Source of the DNA: Streptomyces sp. YIM 121038
Lineage (GTDB): Bacteria; Actinomycetota; Actinomycetes; Streptomycetales; Streptomycetaceae
NCBI RefSeq assembly: GCF_006088715.1
Contig: NZ_CP030772.1
Location: 1-64,000, forward strand
Direction: 5' to 3'
DNA length: 64,000 nucleotides
Positions 19,625 through 29,664 of this stretch are shown here, in pieces. Below the pieces are notes generated by a model, which saw only the letters and a list, made by a program, of their open reading frames with translations, was not told the origin of the DNA and ran no database searches. Numbering within the stretch: position 1 is the stretch's first letter; each line of letters begins with the position of its first letter. Both the position numbers and the translations under genes were made by a program.

Positions 19625-19674
19625 GTCGGGATCCTCTGCGGTCAAAGCGGCTGTCGGCGGCAGTGCCGGAAGCC

Positions 19675-21135
19675 TCAGAGCGGACGTCGAGTGGTGGGTG
19701 GGCGCAGACGCGCCCGGGCCGAAAAGGCCGGGGCGGCGGGGGCGGCCGGGACAGGGACGTTCACGTGCTGGCAGCGGGCGGCGGTGTGCCAGTCCTCGGC
19801 GGGGTGCGGGTGTGTGACGGCCGGGATGTCGAGGCCGGCGTCGCGGATGAGGTGGTCGAAGCGGATGGAGGTGCCGAAGCAGCCGGCAAACAGCCCGAAA
19901 TGGTCGGCGGTGCGCGGGGTGCGGTGGCGGAAGGCGAGGGCGGCGGCAAGCAGGGGGCGGGCGCGGGCCGGAATGGCGTACATGTGCCGGGGGCCGGGCG
20001 GCATGCCGATGTAGATCCTCGAGTCGCGGTCGATGGCCAAGAGGGTGGCCTGCTCGTCGACACTGGTGATCTGGGTCATGGACAGCAGGGACGGGTCGGT
20101 GCCGGTGAACAGCAGGGCGGCTGCCGCGGCGGCGCGCAGCGGATTGGGCAGGTTCGTGGTGAGAGTGTGAGCCACGTGCGGGGTGATCGGCACGGTGGTG
20201 ACGCCGGGGCCGCAGCGCGCGGCGAGGTCGTCAGGGACGTCGAGGTGGAGCTGCCGGCCAAGGAAGTGGGCCTGGGCACCGCGTACGCGGGCGAGGGTGT
20301 GCCCAGGGCTGGGGCTTGAGACAGTGAGGCGGGACAGGAACAGGCGCAGGCTCTCCATGTCCTTCCAGTCGGTGGGTTCGTGCGGGCCGGTGCCCTCGTC
20401 CGGGGATATGACGGTGGCCGTCGCCGCGGGCGTGAAGCTGGGGTGACGGGCCAGCCAGGTGCGGGCGGCGGCGTGGCCGGCCCGGTACTGGCTGTCGGTG
20501 CGGGCGAAGTCGTCCTTGTTCAGGTGGCGTCTGCACTCCTGGAGGAAGGAGGCGGCGTCGCCATCGGGCAAGTCGGGCAGCGGAGGGATGTGATCGGGCG
20601 GGGGCGGGCCGTGGCGTCGGCTTGTGTCGGGCGGGCCGATGGCGTCCAGGATGGCGGGGGTGCCGGAGACGGTGTGTGGATCGGCGAGGCCGGTGGCGGC
20701 AAGGCGTGCCCGCAGGCGGTACTCGGTGGCCTCGGTGGAGGTGTGGGCGATGAGGACGAGGCGGATGCCGGTCTCGGCGCGCCAGGTGGCCAGGCGCGCC
20801 AGGCGTTCGGGGGTGAGGCGGTGGGCGCGCAGCACGATGGCCTGCTTGAGCCCGGTGGTCAGGGTCCAGCAGGTCACGGCGCGCCAGGCCGCGTCTGTGG
20901 ACATCCGCTCGGCGTCGGGGCGGGTAAAACTGTCGCGGCCCATGGCGCGCAGCAGGTCCAGGGCGAGGTAGGCGAGGCTGTTGGTGTGCGGGGTGGGATC
21001 GGCGGTGATGCAGCCGCCCTGGGGGTGGGCTCGCTGGTGGGCGGCGTGGTGGATGGTTCGGTCGTCGCTCGCGTCCAGCAGGAGCGTGACGGGCGGCGGG
21101 GCCGACGGTGCGGTGAGGTGGGCGGGGGCGGTCAT
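19675..21135 (-). CDS. Uncharacterised 486-residue protein of the Tn7/Tn5053-like element
   Basis: ATG 21135 overlaps the stop of the upstream ATPase (ATGA), so it is part of the transposition operon. The N-terminal 170 residues resemble a helicase-like or nucleotide-binding fold without a clear P-loop (VTLLLDASDDRTIHHAAH, IRLVLIAHTSTEATEYRL). The C-terminal 200 residues look faintly like a tyrosine-recombinase fold (RAAAAAALLFTGTDPSLLSM, YAIPARARPLLAAALAFRH), but no HxxR or catalytic Tyr is evident. It occupies the place where Tn7-like elements keep the target-selection protein TniQ/TnsD. I do not recognise it; a targeting role is inferred from position. Confidence 0.6.
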   Translation of the reverse strand: MTAPAHLTAPSAPPPVTLLLDASDDRTIHHAAHQRAHPQGGCITADPTPHTNSLAYLALDLLRAMGRDSFTRPDAERMSTDAAWRAVTCWTLTTGLKQAIVLRAHRLTPERLARLATWRAETGIRLVLIAHTSTEATEYRLRARLAATGLADPHTVSGTPAILDAIGPPDTSRRHGPPPPDHIPPLPDLPDGDAASFLQECRRHLNKDDFARTDSQYRAGHAAARTWLARHPSFTPAATATVISPDEGTGPHEPTDWKDMESLRLFLSRLTVSSPSPGHTLARVRGAQAHFLGRQLHLDVPDDLAARCGPGVTTVPITPHVAHTLTTNLPNPLRAAAAAALLFTGTDPSLLSMTQITSVDEQATLLAIDRDSRIYIGMPPGPRHMYAIPARARPLLAAALAFRHRTPRTADHFGLFAGCFGTSIRFDHLIRDAGLDIPAVTHPHPAEDWHTAARCQHVNVPVPAAPAAPAFSARARLRPPTTRRPL

Positions 21136-21950
21136 GGGCGGTGGGAGGTGTCGATACGGCGGATGATCTGCCGCAACAGACCCGGGTGGGGGCTGGTTGC
21201 ACCGGTGGCGGTCAGGGTGCGTTGGATGTGGTGGGTGAGCAGGGCCCAGCGGCGCAGGCTTCCGTGGGCGAAGTCGCCGTCCAGCGACCAGAGATGATCG
21301 TGTGCAACGGTCTGCCACAGCGGGTGCAGGACGGGAACGGTACGGGGAATCTCATCACGGGCCAGCGGTGGGAGGGTGAGCCACTGCGCGGTGCGGGTGT
21401 GGAGCATCTGCTGGGCGCGCAGGGCCCGTTCACCTCGCTGTCCGGCGATCAGGACGGTGCACAGTCCGCCGGGAAGGTCGTCGTGCAGGAACCGGAGGTA
21501 CTCGAAGCATGCCTCGGGCATCCGGTCGGCTTCGTCGACGACCACGATGCGCGGCCTGGCTCTCAGCGCACGGCGGATCAGGGCGTCGGCAGCCGCCGGT
21601 TCGGCCGGCGCAGCGTTCTGCAGTTCGAGAGCGTGGTGCAGGTGGGCGCGCAGGTCGGCCGGCCGGGGCCTGGCTCCCAGACGCAGCGAGACGCGCGCCT
21701 GAGGGAAGCGGGTACGGGCAGCGTGGTGGACGGCGAAGGTCTTACCGACTCCAGCGTCGCCCAGTACGCACAGGAAACGCTGCTGCTGGCAGGCCTCGGC
21801 GAGCGCGTGATCGACTGCCACGAGACCGGGAGTGAGGACGGTGCGCGCCCCAGGAAGGCTGAGGAAGTGCAGTTCCGGGGGCGCTGGTTGACCGGCGAGG
21901 GGGAAGGGCCGTGGTGCCGCCAAAGGCCGCGCCGCCGTCTTGGTCAGCAT
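21132..21950 (-). CDS. AAA+ ATPase, TnsC/TniB/ExeA-like transposition regulator (second copy)
   Basis: This 272-residue protein has Walker A LGDAGVGKT at about 63-71, Walker B RIVVVDEADRM at about 132-142, and sensor-like TVLIAGQRGERAL. Its start overlaps the end of the preceding ATPase gene by seven bases and its stop overlaps the next start. In Tn7, Mu and Tn5053 such ATPases bind target DNA and activate the DDE transposase. It is only distantly similar to the neighbouring ATPase, so this is an old duplication or a two-ATPase system, not a recent copy. Confidence 0.82.
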   Translation of the reverse strand: MLTKTAARPLAAPRPFPLAGQPAPPELHFLSLPGARTVLTPGLVAVDHALAEACQQQRFLCVLGDAGVGKTFAVHHAARTRFPQARVSLRLGARPRPADLRAHLHHALELQNAAPAEPAAADALIRRALRARPRIVVVDEADRMPEACFEYLRFLHDDLPGGLCTVLIAGQRGERALRAQQMLHTRTAQWLTLPPLARDEIPRTVPVLHPLWQTVAHDHLWSLDGDFAHGSLRRWALLTHHIQRTLTATGATSPHPGLLRQIIRRIDTSHRP

Positions 21951-22768
21951 CGGGCCAGGGCCCAGTCGACGACCTCATCGTTGACCTGCTCGACGCCGAA
22001 GTACTCCATGCCCTTGATGACGTGCTTGGTCACCTTGACCCACTCGCGGAAGGAGCCCAGCGCGTACTGGGTGTCGACCCGCTTGAGCAGCGCCTCGTCC
22101 ACACCGCGCCACACGGGGTGGGAGTCGGGGACGGTTTTGAGGATCTCGTCCTCGGTCATCGCGAGGATCTCCAGGCGAATGTAGATCCGGGAGGCGAGCG
22201 CCGGGTCGCTCTGCAGGGTCTCGTAGGCCTCGCGGCCGCCGACGAAGACGATGGCGGGCTGGGGGTCGCAGTTGTCCCACAATTTGCGCAGGAACTCGAA
22301 ATTCTCCCGCCGGTACTGCTGGGCCTCATCGCACACGATCACATACGGACGCCGCGGCAGGGCTTCGCGCAGCAGCTTGTCGAACGCGGTCGCAGTGCCG
22401 GGCATCTTGCAGTTGAGCCGCATCTGGTGGAACAGCTCCTCGCGCAGGTCCTTCGGCCCGGGGCGGGAACGGGCGAAGTCGAGGGGGAGGATCAGGTCCG
22501 GGTTCATCTCCTGGATCGTGGCGCGGGTGGAGAAACTCTTGCCAAGCCCCGGGTCGCCGTAGATCACGGACATGGCCTTCGACTCGACGGTGTCGATGAC
22601 GGTGTCCTTGATCTGCAGCAGGGTGTCCGTGGCGACCAGCGTGGAGTCCTTGAGGCCGAGGAAGTGCTGCGGGCGCAGGTCGGGGCGGCGCCTCGATGCC
22701 TCGCCCGGTGATGCGGTGACCGGCTGGCGGCGCTGGCCAATGTGCTTGTGCTTGGGGGCCGTTGTCAC
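21944..22768 (-). CDS. AAA+ ATPase, TniB/TnsC-like transposition protein
   Basis: This 274-residue protein has Walker A GDPGLGKS at 71-78, Walker B YVIVCDEAQQ at about 142-151, and sensor region AIVFVGGREAYETL. The Cys-Asp-Glu-Ala box and overall length fit TniB/TnsC proteins, which choose and mark the insertion site and recruit the transposase. ATG 22768 overlaps the transposase stop (ATGA), so the two are co-translated. A basic N-terminal tail (residues 5-30) may contact DNA or the transposase. Confidence 0.87.
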   Translation of the reverse strand: MTTAPKHKHIGQRRQPVTASPGEASRRRPDLRPQHFLGLKDSTLVATDTLLQIKDTVIDTVESKAMSVIYGDPGLGKSFSTRATIQEMNPDLILPLDFARSRPGPKDLREELFHQMRLNCKMPGTATAFDKLLREALPRRPYVIVCDEAQQYRRENFEFLRKLWDNCDPQPAIVFVGGREAYETLQSDPALASRIYIRLEILAMTEDEILKTVPDSHPVWRGVDEALLKRVDTQYALGSFREWVKVTKHVIKGMEYFGVEQVNDEVVDWALARC

Positions 22769-24345
22769 GATGCGTCGTCCTTAGATGTGGTGTCGGTGAG
22801 GCCGGGGCGTTTCCACGCGGCCGGGATCGGGGTCAGGGGCCGGTAGGGCTGTGCCCGACGGCGAGGCAGCGGGGGCGGGACGGTGCCCTTGAGTTCGGCG
22901 CGGGCCTCCCGCTCGGTCATACGCAGGGCTCGGACAGGCACCTCGGGCCGGGTGGACGGCAGGTGGCGTTCCCGCTTGCGCTCGCCGGAGCGTTTCAAGG
23001 CCCGCCGCAGCTCCGCGCTGTGCTCATCGCGGTCGTGCAGCACCTTGGCGCGCAGTTCCTCGCTGGCCTCGTTGCTGAGGAAGGCCCGGCCCAGGTAGCG
23101 GTTGCCGCGGAAGGTGTACAGATCGATCTCGTGATGGTGGTGCGGCATCCACCGCACCCGGACCTCGAGCCCGATCCGGCCCACCCCGTTCTCGGGCATG
23201 TAGGCACGCTTGTTGAACTCCACCCCGTGACTGGTGATCTTGCGGGGCCGGTGGTCGCTCTCCAGCATCAGGGCGCGCAGCTCGGCCGCGCTCGGCTCGG
23301 GCCGGACCTCAGCGGGATCGGCCAGCCAGGCCGCAAGCGGCGTCATACCGGTGCGCTCGATGACGTGCTCGGTGTTGTGCTTCTCGACCCACTCGCCCAG
23401 CAGGCCCACGAACGCCTCGAAGGTCAGCGGCGGGTCCGTCTCGCCGAGGCGGCGGCGGTGATCAAGCCGGGGCGCCTTCGTGTAACGGGGCAGGTCGGCG
23501 AAGAAGCGGGTCATGCTGGTGTGGTTCAGACGCTCGATACCGCCCTTGTGGCGGGCGCTGCGCACCCGGTGCACCGGCACGCCCAGCAGGCCGAAGGCGC
23601 GCAGGACGGTTTTGGACAGGAAGTCGGCGCCACCGTCGACGCGCACCAGGTGCGGCAGCCCGCCGGGCGGGCCGTAGGGGGCCTCGCGCAGCACGGCCAT
23701 ACGTACCGCGGCCAGGACCGAACCGCGGTGCGCGGAGCCAGCGGTGACCGCCCAGCCCATCACATAGCTGGTGCCGCGGTCCTCGAACCACGTCACCCAC
23801 ACCCTCGACGGCTTGCCATCGGGCATCATCACGACGGTCTCGGCCTGCTTGTGATCCCCCTCCCACACCTCATTACGGGCCACCGCCGGCCGCTGGAACG
23901 CCGGATCAAACCCCCGAGCCGCGGGAATCCCCTCCCGCAGGCCCGCCATGAACCCCGGATCAAGATCCCGGGCAATCGCATCGTGCAGCGTCGTCAGTCC
24001 CGGCGGCTTCTCCCCTGCCGCCACCGCCACCTCGACCAGGCGCTCATGAGCGCGCTTCACGTTGCCCTGATAATCAGCGAGGACATCGATGATCTCCTCG
24101 GTGATCCGGAACCGGCGACGTTCCGGCTTCTCCACACTGCCGGTCTCCTCCGCGCGGACCAGCCAGCTCCACACCGTCCTCTTGTGCACACCCACCGCGT
24201 CAGCGACCAGCCGTACATGTCCGGTCGTCAACTCCCCCGCGGCCCGCAGCCGCAGCAACTGAGCCACCGCCGCAGGCCTGAGCTCATCCCGATGCCGCCC
24301 CAAACCGATGTCCATGGCCTCGGACGCGTCGCCAGTCTCTGTCAT
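22765..24345 (-). CDS. DDE transposase, TnsB/TniA family (rve integrase core, Mu-type C-terminus)
   Basis: This 526-residue protein starts at ATG 24345; the longer frame to 24438 adds atypical Cys-rich residues. An N-terminal helix-turn-helix (RLVADAVGVHKRTVWSWL) at about 45-62 should bind the transposon ends. The catalytic triad is visible: Asp164 in VWEGDHKQ, Asp237 in LVRVDGGADFL, and Glu271 in KGGIERLNHT. A Mu-type barrel follows (RAYMPENGVGRIGLEVRVRW). It cuts and joins the element ends in partnership with the AAA+ ATPase encoded next. It is the first gene of a tightly overlapping four-gene operon. Confidence 0.9.
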   Translation of the reverse strand: MTETGDASEAMDIGLGRHRDELRPAAVAQLLRLRAAGELTTGHVRLVADAVGVHKRTVWSWLVRAEETGSVEKPERRRFRITEEIIDVLADYQGNVKRAHERLVEVAVAAGEKPPGLTTLHDAIARDLDPGFMAGLREGIPAARGFDPAFQRPAVARNEVWEGDHKQAETVVMMPDGKPSRVWVTWFEDRGTSYVMGWAVTAGSAHRGSVLAAVRMAVLREAPYGPPGGLPHLVRVDGGADFLSKTVLRAFGLLGVPVHRVRSARHKGGIERLNHTSMTRFFADLPRYTKAPRLDHRRRLGETDPPLTFEAFVGLLGEWVEKHNTEHVIERTGMTPLAAWLADPAEVRPEPSAAELRALMLESDHRPRKITSHGVEFNKRAYMPENGVGRIGLEVRVRWMPHHHHEIDLYTFRGNRYLGRAFLSNEASEELRAKVLHDRDEHSAELRRALKRSGERKRERHLPSTRPEVPVRALRMTEREARAELKGTVPPPLPRRRAQPYRPLTPIPAAWKRPGLTDTTSKDDAS

Positions 24346-24606
24346 CGGTACCCGTGACAGGGGTGAACGGATAACGCAACAAGGGGCACGATGCCAGCCT
24401 CCAGCAGTCAACAGCCGCCCCACACAAGGGCAGTTCAAGCAACGCCCGTGGCGAGCGCGACGGAAGCGACGCTAGAGCCCCCCACGCGGAGAGGCAGGCC
24501 GAGACCTCCCCAAGACGAGTGACACCCCATCGATCCGCCCCCGGCTCGGGCACACACGCGCTATAGAGCTCGCCACGAAGGAGATCCGACGAACACGCCA
24601 CCCGCC

Positions 24607-24664
24607 GGTCCGGGGTCATCACCACCAAATCCGGATCACCGCCACCAAGATCAACCAGCTGACA
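24607..24664 (-). repeat. Transposon right end with TnsB-type direct repeats
   Basis: Reading leftward from 24664 the sequence is TGTCAGCTGGTTGATC, then two related segments, TTGGTGGCGGTGATC and TTTGGTGGTGATGACC. Terminal TGTCA plus tandem internal transposase sites is the usual arrangement of Tn7/Tn5053-like ends. The remaining sequence between the end and the transposase (to 24438) shows no convincing gene. Confidence 0.5.
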
Positions 24665-24773
24665 CGGCCAACGACCAGCACAAAAACGATCCCGCATCAA
24701 TGGCGAGGAAACCCGAACACCCCAACCCCTCTTCCCCGAACCTCACACCCGCAGCCGGGAACTGGACCGTGCG

Positions 24774-25442
24774 GTGCGCGCGTACAAGCGCAGCCACCCC
24801 GGGATCACCCTGGACCAGGCCCGCCAGGCCGTCGCCGCCCGCTCCGCTGCGCCGGTGCTCCCGGCCCGGATCCCTGGTGCTCCCCTGCCTCACCCCGCGG
24901 AGCGGCTCGAGGGGTACGTCCAGCGGGTCGCCGCGGCCATCGGCGTTCAGCGGCACCGCGCCATGGAGCTCCTGGGCCTGCAGCCCGGCACCTCGGCCAC
25001 CGACCGCCTGGACCACCTCGCCGCGGCCCCTCTGCCCGACGACACCGTCCAGGCCCTCACCGCCGTCACCGGCATGACCGCCGAACAGGCCCGTGCCCTG
25101 ACCGCCCCGCGCGCACGCCCCGACCTGGAGACCGTACGGCGCATCACCGAGCACAACTTCGCCGCCGGGCACTACCACCGCGGCGGCGAAGGCAAGACCA
25201 CGACCTCCGGCACGCTGTCCGGCGCCCTGTCGCTCCACTTCGCCGAGCGGGCCCGCATGATCGACCTGGACACGCAAGACACCCGGGACCAGCCCGAAGG
25301 CACGTACTCCGCGGCGCTGGTCGACGTCCCCTGGCCGATCGACGAGCGCAGGCCGCCCGTACCCCCGGAGCTCTTCGACGCGATCACGAAGGCCCTCGAC
25401 ATGACACCGGAAACCGACACCGACACCCAGCCACACCCATAG
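24774..25442 (+). CDS. Truncated ParA/MinD-like ATPase with an extra N-terminal domain
   Basis: This is a 222-residue ORF. Residues about 1-115 form a helical domain rich in Arg/Ala (AERLEGYVQRVAAAIGV, MELLGLQPGTSATDRLDHL). A deviant Walker A typical of ParA follows, RGGEGKTTTSGTLSGAL at about 137-153, then RARMIDLDTQ. Normal ParA proteins continue for about 200 residues past Walker A; here only about 85 remain and the downstream motifs are missing, so it is probably an internally deleted, non-functional partition gene. The open frame continues upstream of the GTG without a good start, next to a transposon end, so the 5' part may also be altered. Confidence 0.5.
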   Translation: MRAYKRSHPGITLDQARQAVAARSAAPVLPARIPGAPLPHPAERLEGYVQRVAAAIGVQRHRAMELLGLQPGTSATDRLDHLAAAPLPDDTVQALTAVTGMTAEQARALTAPRARPDLETVRRITEHNFAAGHYHRGGEGKTTTSGTLSGALSLHFAERARMIDLDTQDTRDQPEGTYSAALVDVPWPIDERRPPVPPELFDAITKALDMTPETDTDTQPHP

Positions 25443-25850
25443 CCCCCGGCGACACCGCCACGGCACGGACCCGGCCGGGAGATCGACGGCACCCGGGCGC
25501 AGCACGGCAGGCGGCGGCACGGCGCGCGGCCGCGAGCAGCGCGTACGGCGGCCGCGCGCAGCCGAACGGACGGGGCGGCGGGAACGGCAGCCGGGCGGCG
25601 CGTACGGACGGGCACACAAGCGGAGAACGAGGAGCCGCTCGGCGACGTCGCCGAGCTCCAGGAGCACGCCGGCCAAGGCACGGGCGAGGCGGCCAGGGCG
25701 CGGCCGGGCGGCGCAGACCTTCAGCGCCGGGCAGCCGGCCCGCGGGCCGGCGAGTGCGGGCCGGTAAGCCCGACCAGGACCTGCACCCGCGGGCACCGCG
25801 GCCCCCCTCGAACATCGCGGCCGGGGCCGCGAGCGCGGAAACGCAACGAA

Positions 25851-25887
25851 GTGGCGCTCCGGGCCCGGACGTGACCCGGAGCGCCAC
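25851..25887. terminator. Hairpin with perfect 13-bp arms
   Basis: GTGGCGCTCCGGG and CCCGGAGCGCCAC are separated by 11 bases. It lies 409 bp beyond the ParA-like gene at the start of the repeat region, so it may end that transcript or belong to the repeat mosaic. Confidence 0.4.
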
Positions 25888-28837
25888 GGGCCCGGTCGCG
25901 GGAGCAGGGCGCAGCGCGCAACGAGGCGGCCGAGGATGACGCCGGACGGGCCCGGCGGCGGAACCGTACGGGCAGTGGCGGGAACGGGGCGCAGCCGGAC
26001 GCGGCGCAGGGGCGAACGTGCGGCGCGGCCGCGGGGACGACAGGGCGGCCGCGGCGAAGGTCGGCGTGACGCGGTACCGGAACGGCAGAACAGAGGCGGC
26101 GAGCGGCGGGAGCAAGCCGCGCAGCAGCCCCGCGGCCAAGGGCAGCCGCGGCTGCGGGGTCGACGAAGACCCGCCGATGGGCAGCAGGCACCCGGCCGCG
26201 GGTGCGGCGGGCCGGAGACAGCACACCGCGTCGACGTCGCCGAGCGACAGACACAACGAGCAGGCACGGACGGCGAACTCGACCAACACCCGCCACGCTC
26301 CGCAGAGCACCGCAAGCACAGCACGGGCGGTGCGGGCGGCGGCCCGGGGGCGGCGCCGAGCTCGACCAAGGCCTGCCGGAGCTCGAGGCGGCCCGGAGCG
26401 GCCGGGGGCCGGGACACACGCGCGAGGCGCGGGCACGCGGCGCCCGGACAGCGACACCGGCCGAGAACACACAAGCGCCGGGCGACCGGCGGACCGGCCC
26501 GCAGCGGAGCGGGGGCCGGGGACGGGTACCGGGACCGGGCCGGGGCGGCAGCAGGCACCACTGCGAGCGGAACCCGAGCAGCGGCACGACGAGCACGAAC
26601 TCGAAGGCGCGGCAAGGACAACGGGCAGCCGTAGAGAGGCACGGGCGGCGAGGCAGCATCAGGCGACGAAGGCCCGGTACCCGCGACCAGGACGGCATGC
26701 GCCGGCGCAGGGCGCCAGCGGCCACCCGAGCACGCCAGACCGCCGAGCCCGGCACGGACCCCGCCGAGAGACGGCAACGACGGCCGGACGCGCGACCGCG
26801 AGCGCCGGGCACCGCGGGGCGCAGCGCGGCCGACGGGCAGCCGAGCCCGGGGCACGGCGCGGGGAACGAGCCGCTCGAGTCGACGAGCGCCAGGAGCACG
26901 CCGGACGCGGCCGCGGGCCGGGCGGCGTTGCGCGCAGCAGGCACACGACCACGAACGCGGGCGGGCAGCGAACACGCCGCGGGCCGGGCGGCGGGTTCGC
27001 GGCCGAGGCGCGGCGGGCCGGAGGCAGCATCACGTCGACTCACCGAGCGACACACACCGAACGGGCACGGACGGCGAACTCGACCGGCGCGCGGGGACGG
27101 GGCGGCAGGTCCGTGTCCCCGGGGCCGCGGTGATGTCCACCGAACACCACCGCGCAGACAGGCAGTTGGGGGACGGGGCGGCGCAGCGCGCGGGGAAAGG
27201 GCGGCGGCCGGGCCGCGGCACGGCGCGAGCCGGACGGGCCCCGCCCGACCGTACGGCCCGGACGCGGACGGAGACAGCGGAGGCCTTCGGCGCCGAGCGG
27301 AACCCCCAGCAACGACACGGCCCGAACGGCCGCACGGCGCGGGCGGTACGCGGCCCAGGCGCGGGGGCGGAGGCGGGGGCGGCCGGAGGACGCGGCTGCG
27401 AGCGCAGGTGAGAGGCGGGAGCAGCCCGGAGCGCCGCAGGCCGGGCCCCCGCGGCAGGACGCGACGGTGAAGACGAAGGCGCGACACCGGCCGCCAGACG
27501 TCGGCGCCTGGCGGGCACAGCTGCGGGCCGGGACGCGAGCAGCAGCACGACGAGGACGAACTCGAACTCGACGGCACAGCAAGGACAGCGGGCGACCGGA
27601 GCCGGGGCGCGAGCGCGGGTCGAGGCGGCGCCACACGACGAAGGCCCAGCCGCCGGCGACCGAGACGGTACGCCGCGGCCGGCGCAGGCCGCCGGCAACC
27701 CAGACCAGCGCGCCCGGCACCCGGCGGCGGGCCGGGAAAACGGCGCCCGGCACGGCCGGGCCCCGGGGCGGCGCACGGGCCCCGGGGGGCCCGGCACAGC
27801 GGCGAGCTCAACCAAGACCTGCACCACGCCCCGGACACGACGACAGGTCCCCGCTTCCCCACCGCCGTTGTTCAGTGATGTTCGGCGAAGTTCGGCGAAC
27901 ACCACCGAACACCCAGGGCCCCGACCGCGCGGGGACGGGACCCAGCAGAGCAAGAGACAGGACCCGGCAGGCCCACGGCAGAGCACTGCCGCCCCGCGCG
28001 GGAAGGAAGAACGAGCCGAACGCCGAACAGCGACAGCTCGTCGACATCGACGTCGAGCTCCAGGAGCACGCCGAGCAGGCACACAACCCAGCCCGACAGC
28101 ACAACGGCGGCGGACGCGCGGCGGCGCAAACCGCGGGCAGCCAGGGGCGGCCGAGGCAGCGGACGCGCAGCAGCACAGGGGCGCGGCGGGGGCAGCAGGG
28201 CGGCCGGACCCCGGGCAGCCGGGGCCGCGGGCGGGCCACGCGGCGGAGGCCTTCGGCAACGCGCAGCAGGCCCCCGGGCCGTGGACACAGCGGGACGGCC
28301 GCGGGCGACCGGGCCCGGGGCGCGAGCGACGCGCCGCCGGACCCGGCGGCCCGGCGGCGGGCAGCGGGCGGCCGGACGGCGGGCGGGATCGTCGAGCACG
28401 GGGCGACGAGCTCGACGAGCAGCACAGCGGCCTCGGACACGGCAGGTACGACGGCACAGCGGACACACAACGGGAGCAGCGGGCACGGAGGCGGCGCGCG
28501 GCCGGGCGGCGCGCGGCCCGGCCCCGGATGCGGCGGGCCGGAGGCAGCAACACGTTGACGTCGACGAGCGACAGGCACAACAACCGGGCGCGGACGGCAA
28601 GCTCGACCAACACCCGCCCAAGACCGCGCTCCGCAGGGCTCGGAGTCGGCGAGCACGCGGCCGCAGCACCACGTCGACGCCGACGAGCACAGCACGCGGC
28701 GGCGGGGTGCGGCCGACAGCAGGCCAGCACCACCGTTCGCTGGTGTTCGGCGAAGTTCGGCAATGCCCACCGACCACCACCCCATCCCGACCACGCGGGC
28801 CGGGCGGCCGACAAGGCGGGCACAAGCCGTCGACGCC

Positions 28838-28883
28838 CGTCAGCGTGGTGCTGACGGCCGTGGCCGTCAGCACCACGCTGACG
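28838..28883. repeat. Perfect 22-bp inverted repeat with 2-bp centre
   Basis: The arms start CGTCAGCGTGGTGCTGACGG and mirror exactly; the two-base centre is GT. No gene ends nearby, so a simple terminator role is not obvious. It may be a protein-binding or recombination site inside the repeat region. Confidence 0.6.
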
Positions 28884-29664
28884 CGGCGACATCGACGAGC
28901 TCCAGAAGCACAACCGCCAAGGGCGCGAGCGAGACGGCAGGGAAGCGCAGCGGGCGCGGACGGGCGGCGGGCCGGGGACGGGCGCGGCCGGGGACAGCGG
29001 AGACCTCCAGCGCCGGGCAGCAGGCCCCCGGGCCGTGGACAGGCGACCGCGGGCCGCGGCGGGCAGGCGACCGGGGCCGGCGAGTACGGAACGGTGAGCT
29101 CGACCAGAACCTGCACGACGCCAGGCCCCGCCCCTCCCTCGGCCCTTCACCGGTGTTCAGCGAAGTTCACCGAGCACCGAGCAGCGCAGGCCGGACGCGC
29201 GGCCGAGGCCGAGCGCGGCCCGGCCGCGGGCGGCGGGCCGGGGCGGCAGCCGGGAGCGGCACGGGACGTCGCGGGGCCGGGCGGGGTACGGGCGGGGATG
29301 CCGGGGCGGCGGCCGGGCCGGGCCGCGGCACGGCCGCGGGCACAACGAGCGGGCCCGGAGGTGGGAGTAGGGCGCAGCCGGGGCACGGCGCACGGAGAGC
29401 GGACGAGCGGAGGCGGCGAGGCCGCGGGGATGACACGGCGGCCGCGGCGAAGGCCGGTGCTGACGCGGTACCGGGACGCGAGGAACAGGTACGGCGGCGC
29501 GCGGCGGGCAGGGAGGCAGCCCCCGCGACCACGGCGCGCGGCGGCCGGACCTCGCCGAAGATTTCAGTCGGTCCTTCAGCGCCGCACCGACCCTTCAGGT
29601 GAGCGAACTCGTTGGTAAGGGCGTAGCAGTCGGGTACGGCCCGGCGACAGAGGAGGAGCAGAGG

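Larger units (their letters stand above)
18876..24664 (-). mobile_element. Tn7/Tn5053-like transposon, right end visible, left end truncated
   Basis: The element comprises transposase, two overlapping AAA+ ATPases, an unknown 486-residue protein and a damaged third ATPase, all leftward. The right end is proposed at 24664, where the outward strand begins TGTCAGCTGGTTGATC. No matching left end was found, and the last ATPase gene loses its proper C-terminus, so the left side appears deleted. Autonomous mobility is therefore doubtful. It lies about 110 bp from a truncated ParA-like gene. Confidence 0.65.

Noticed and set aside
19675..21135. Calling the 486-residue transposon protein a tyrosine recombinase
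   Set aside because: The fold similarity is faint and the R...HxxR...Y catalytic pattern cannot be traced.
24284..24700. 138-residue minus-strand ORF over the transposon end
   Set aside because: It covers the terminal repeats and the transposase start in another frame; no ribosome site or recognised family.
24651..29150. Three minus-strand ORFs of more than 700 residues (24651-26975, 25721-27862, 27030-29150)
   Set aside because: They are Pro/Arg/Ser/Ala low complexity, overlap one another in different frames, and exist because T-poor, GC-rich DNA lacks stop codons. No ribosome site or domain is visible.
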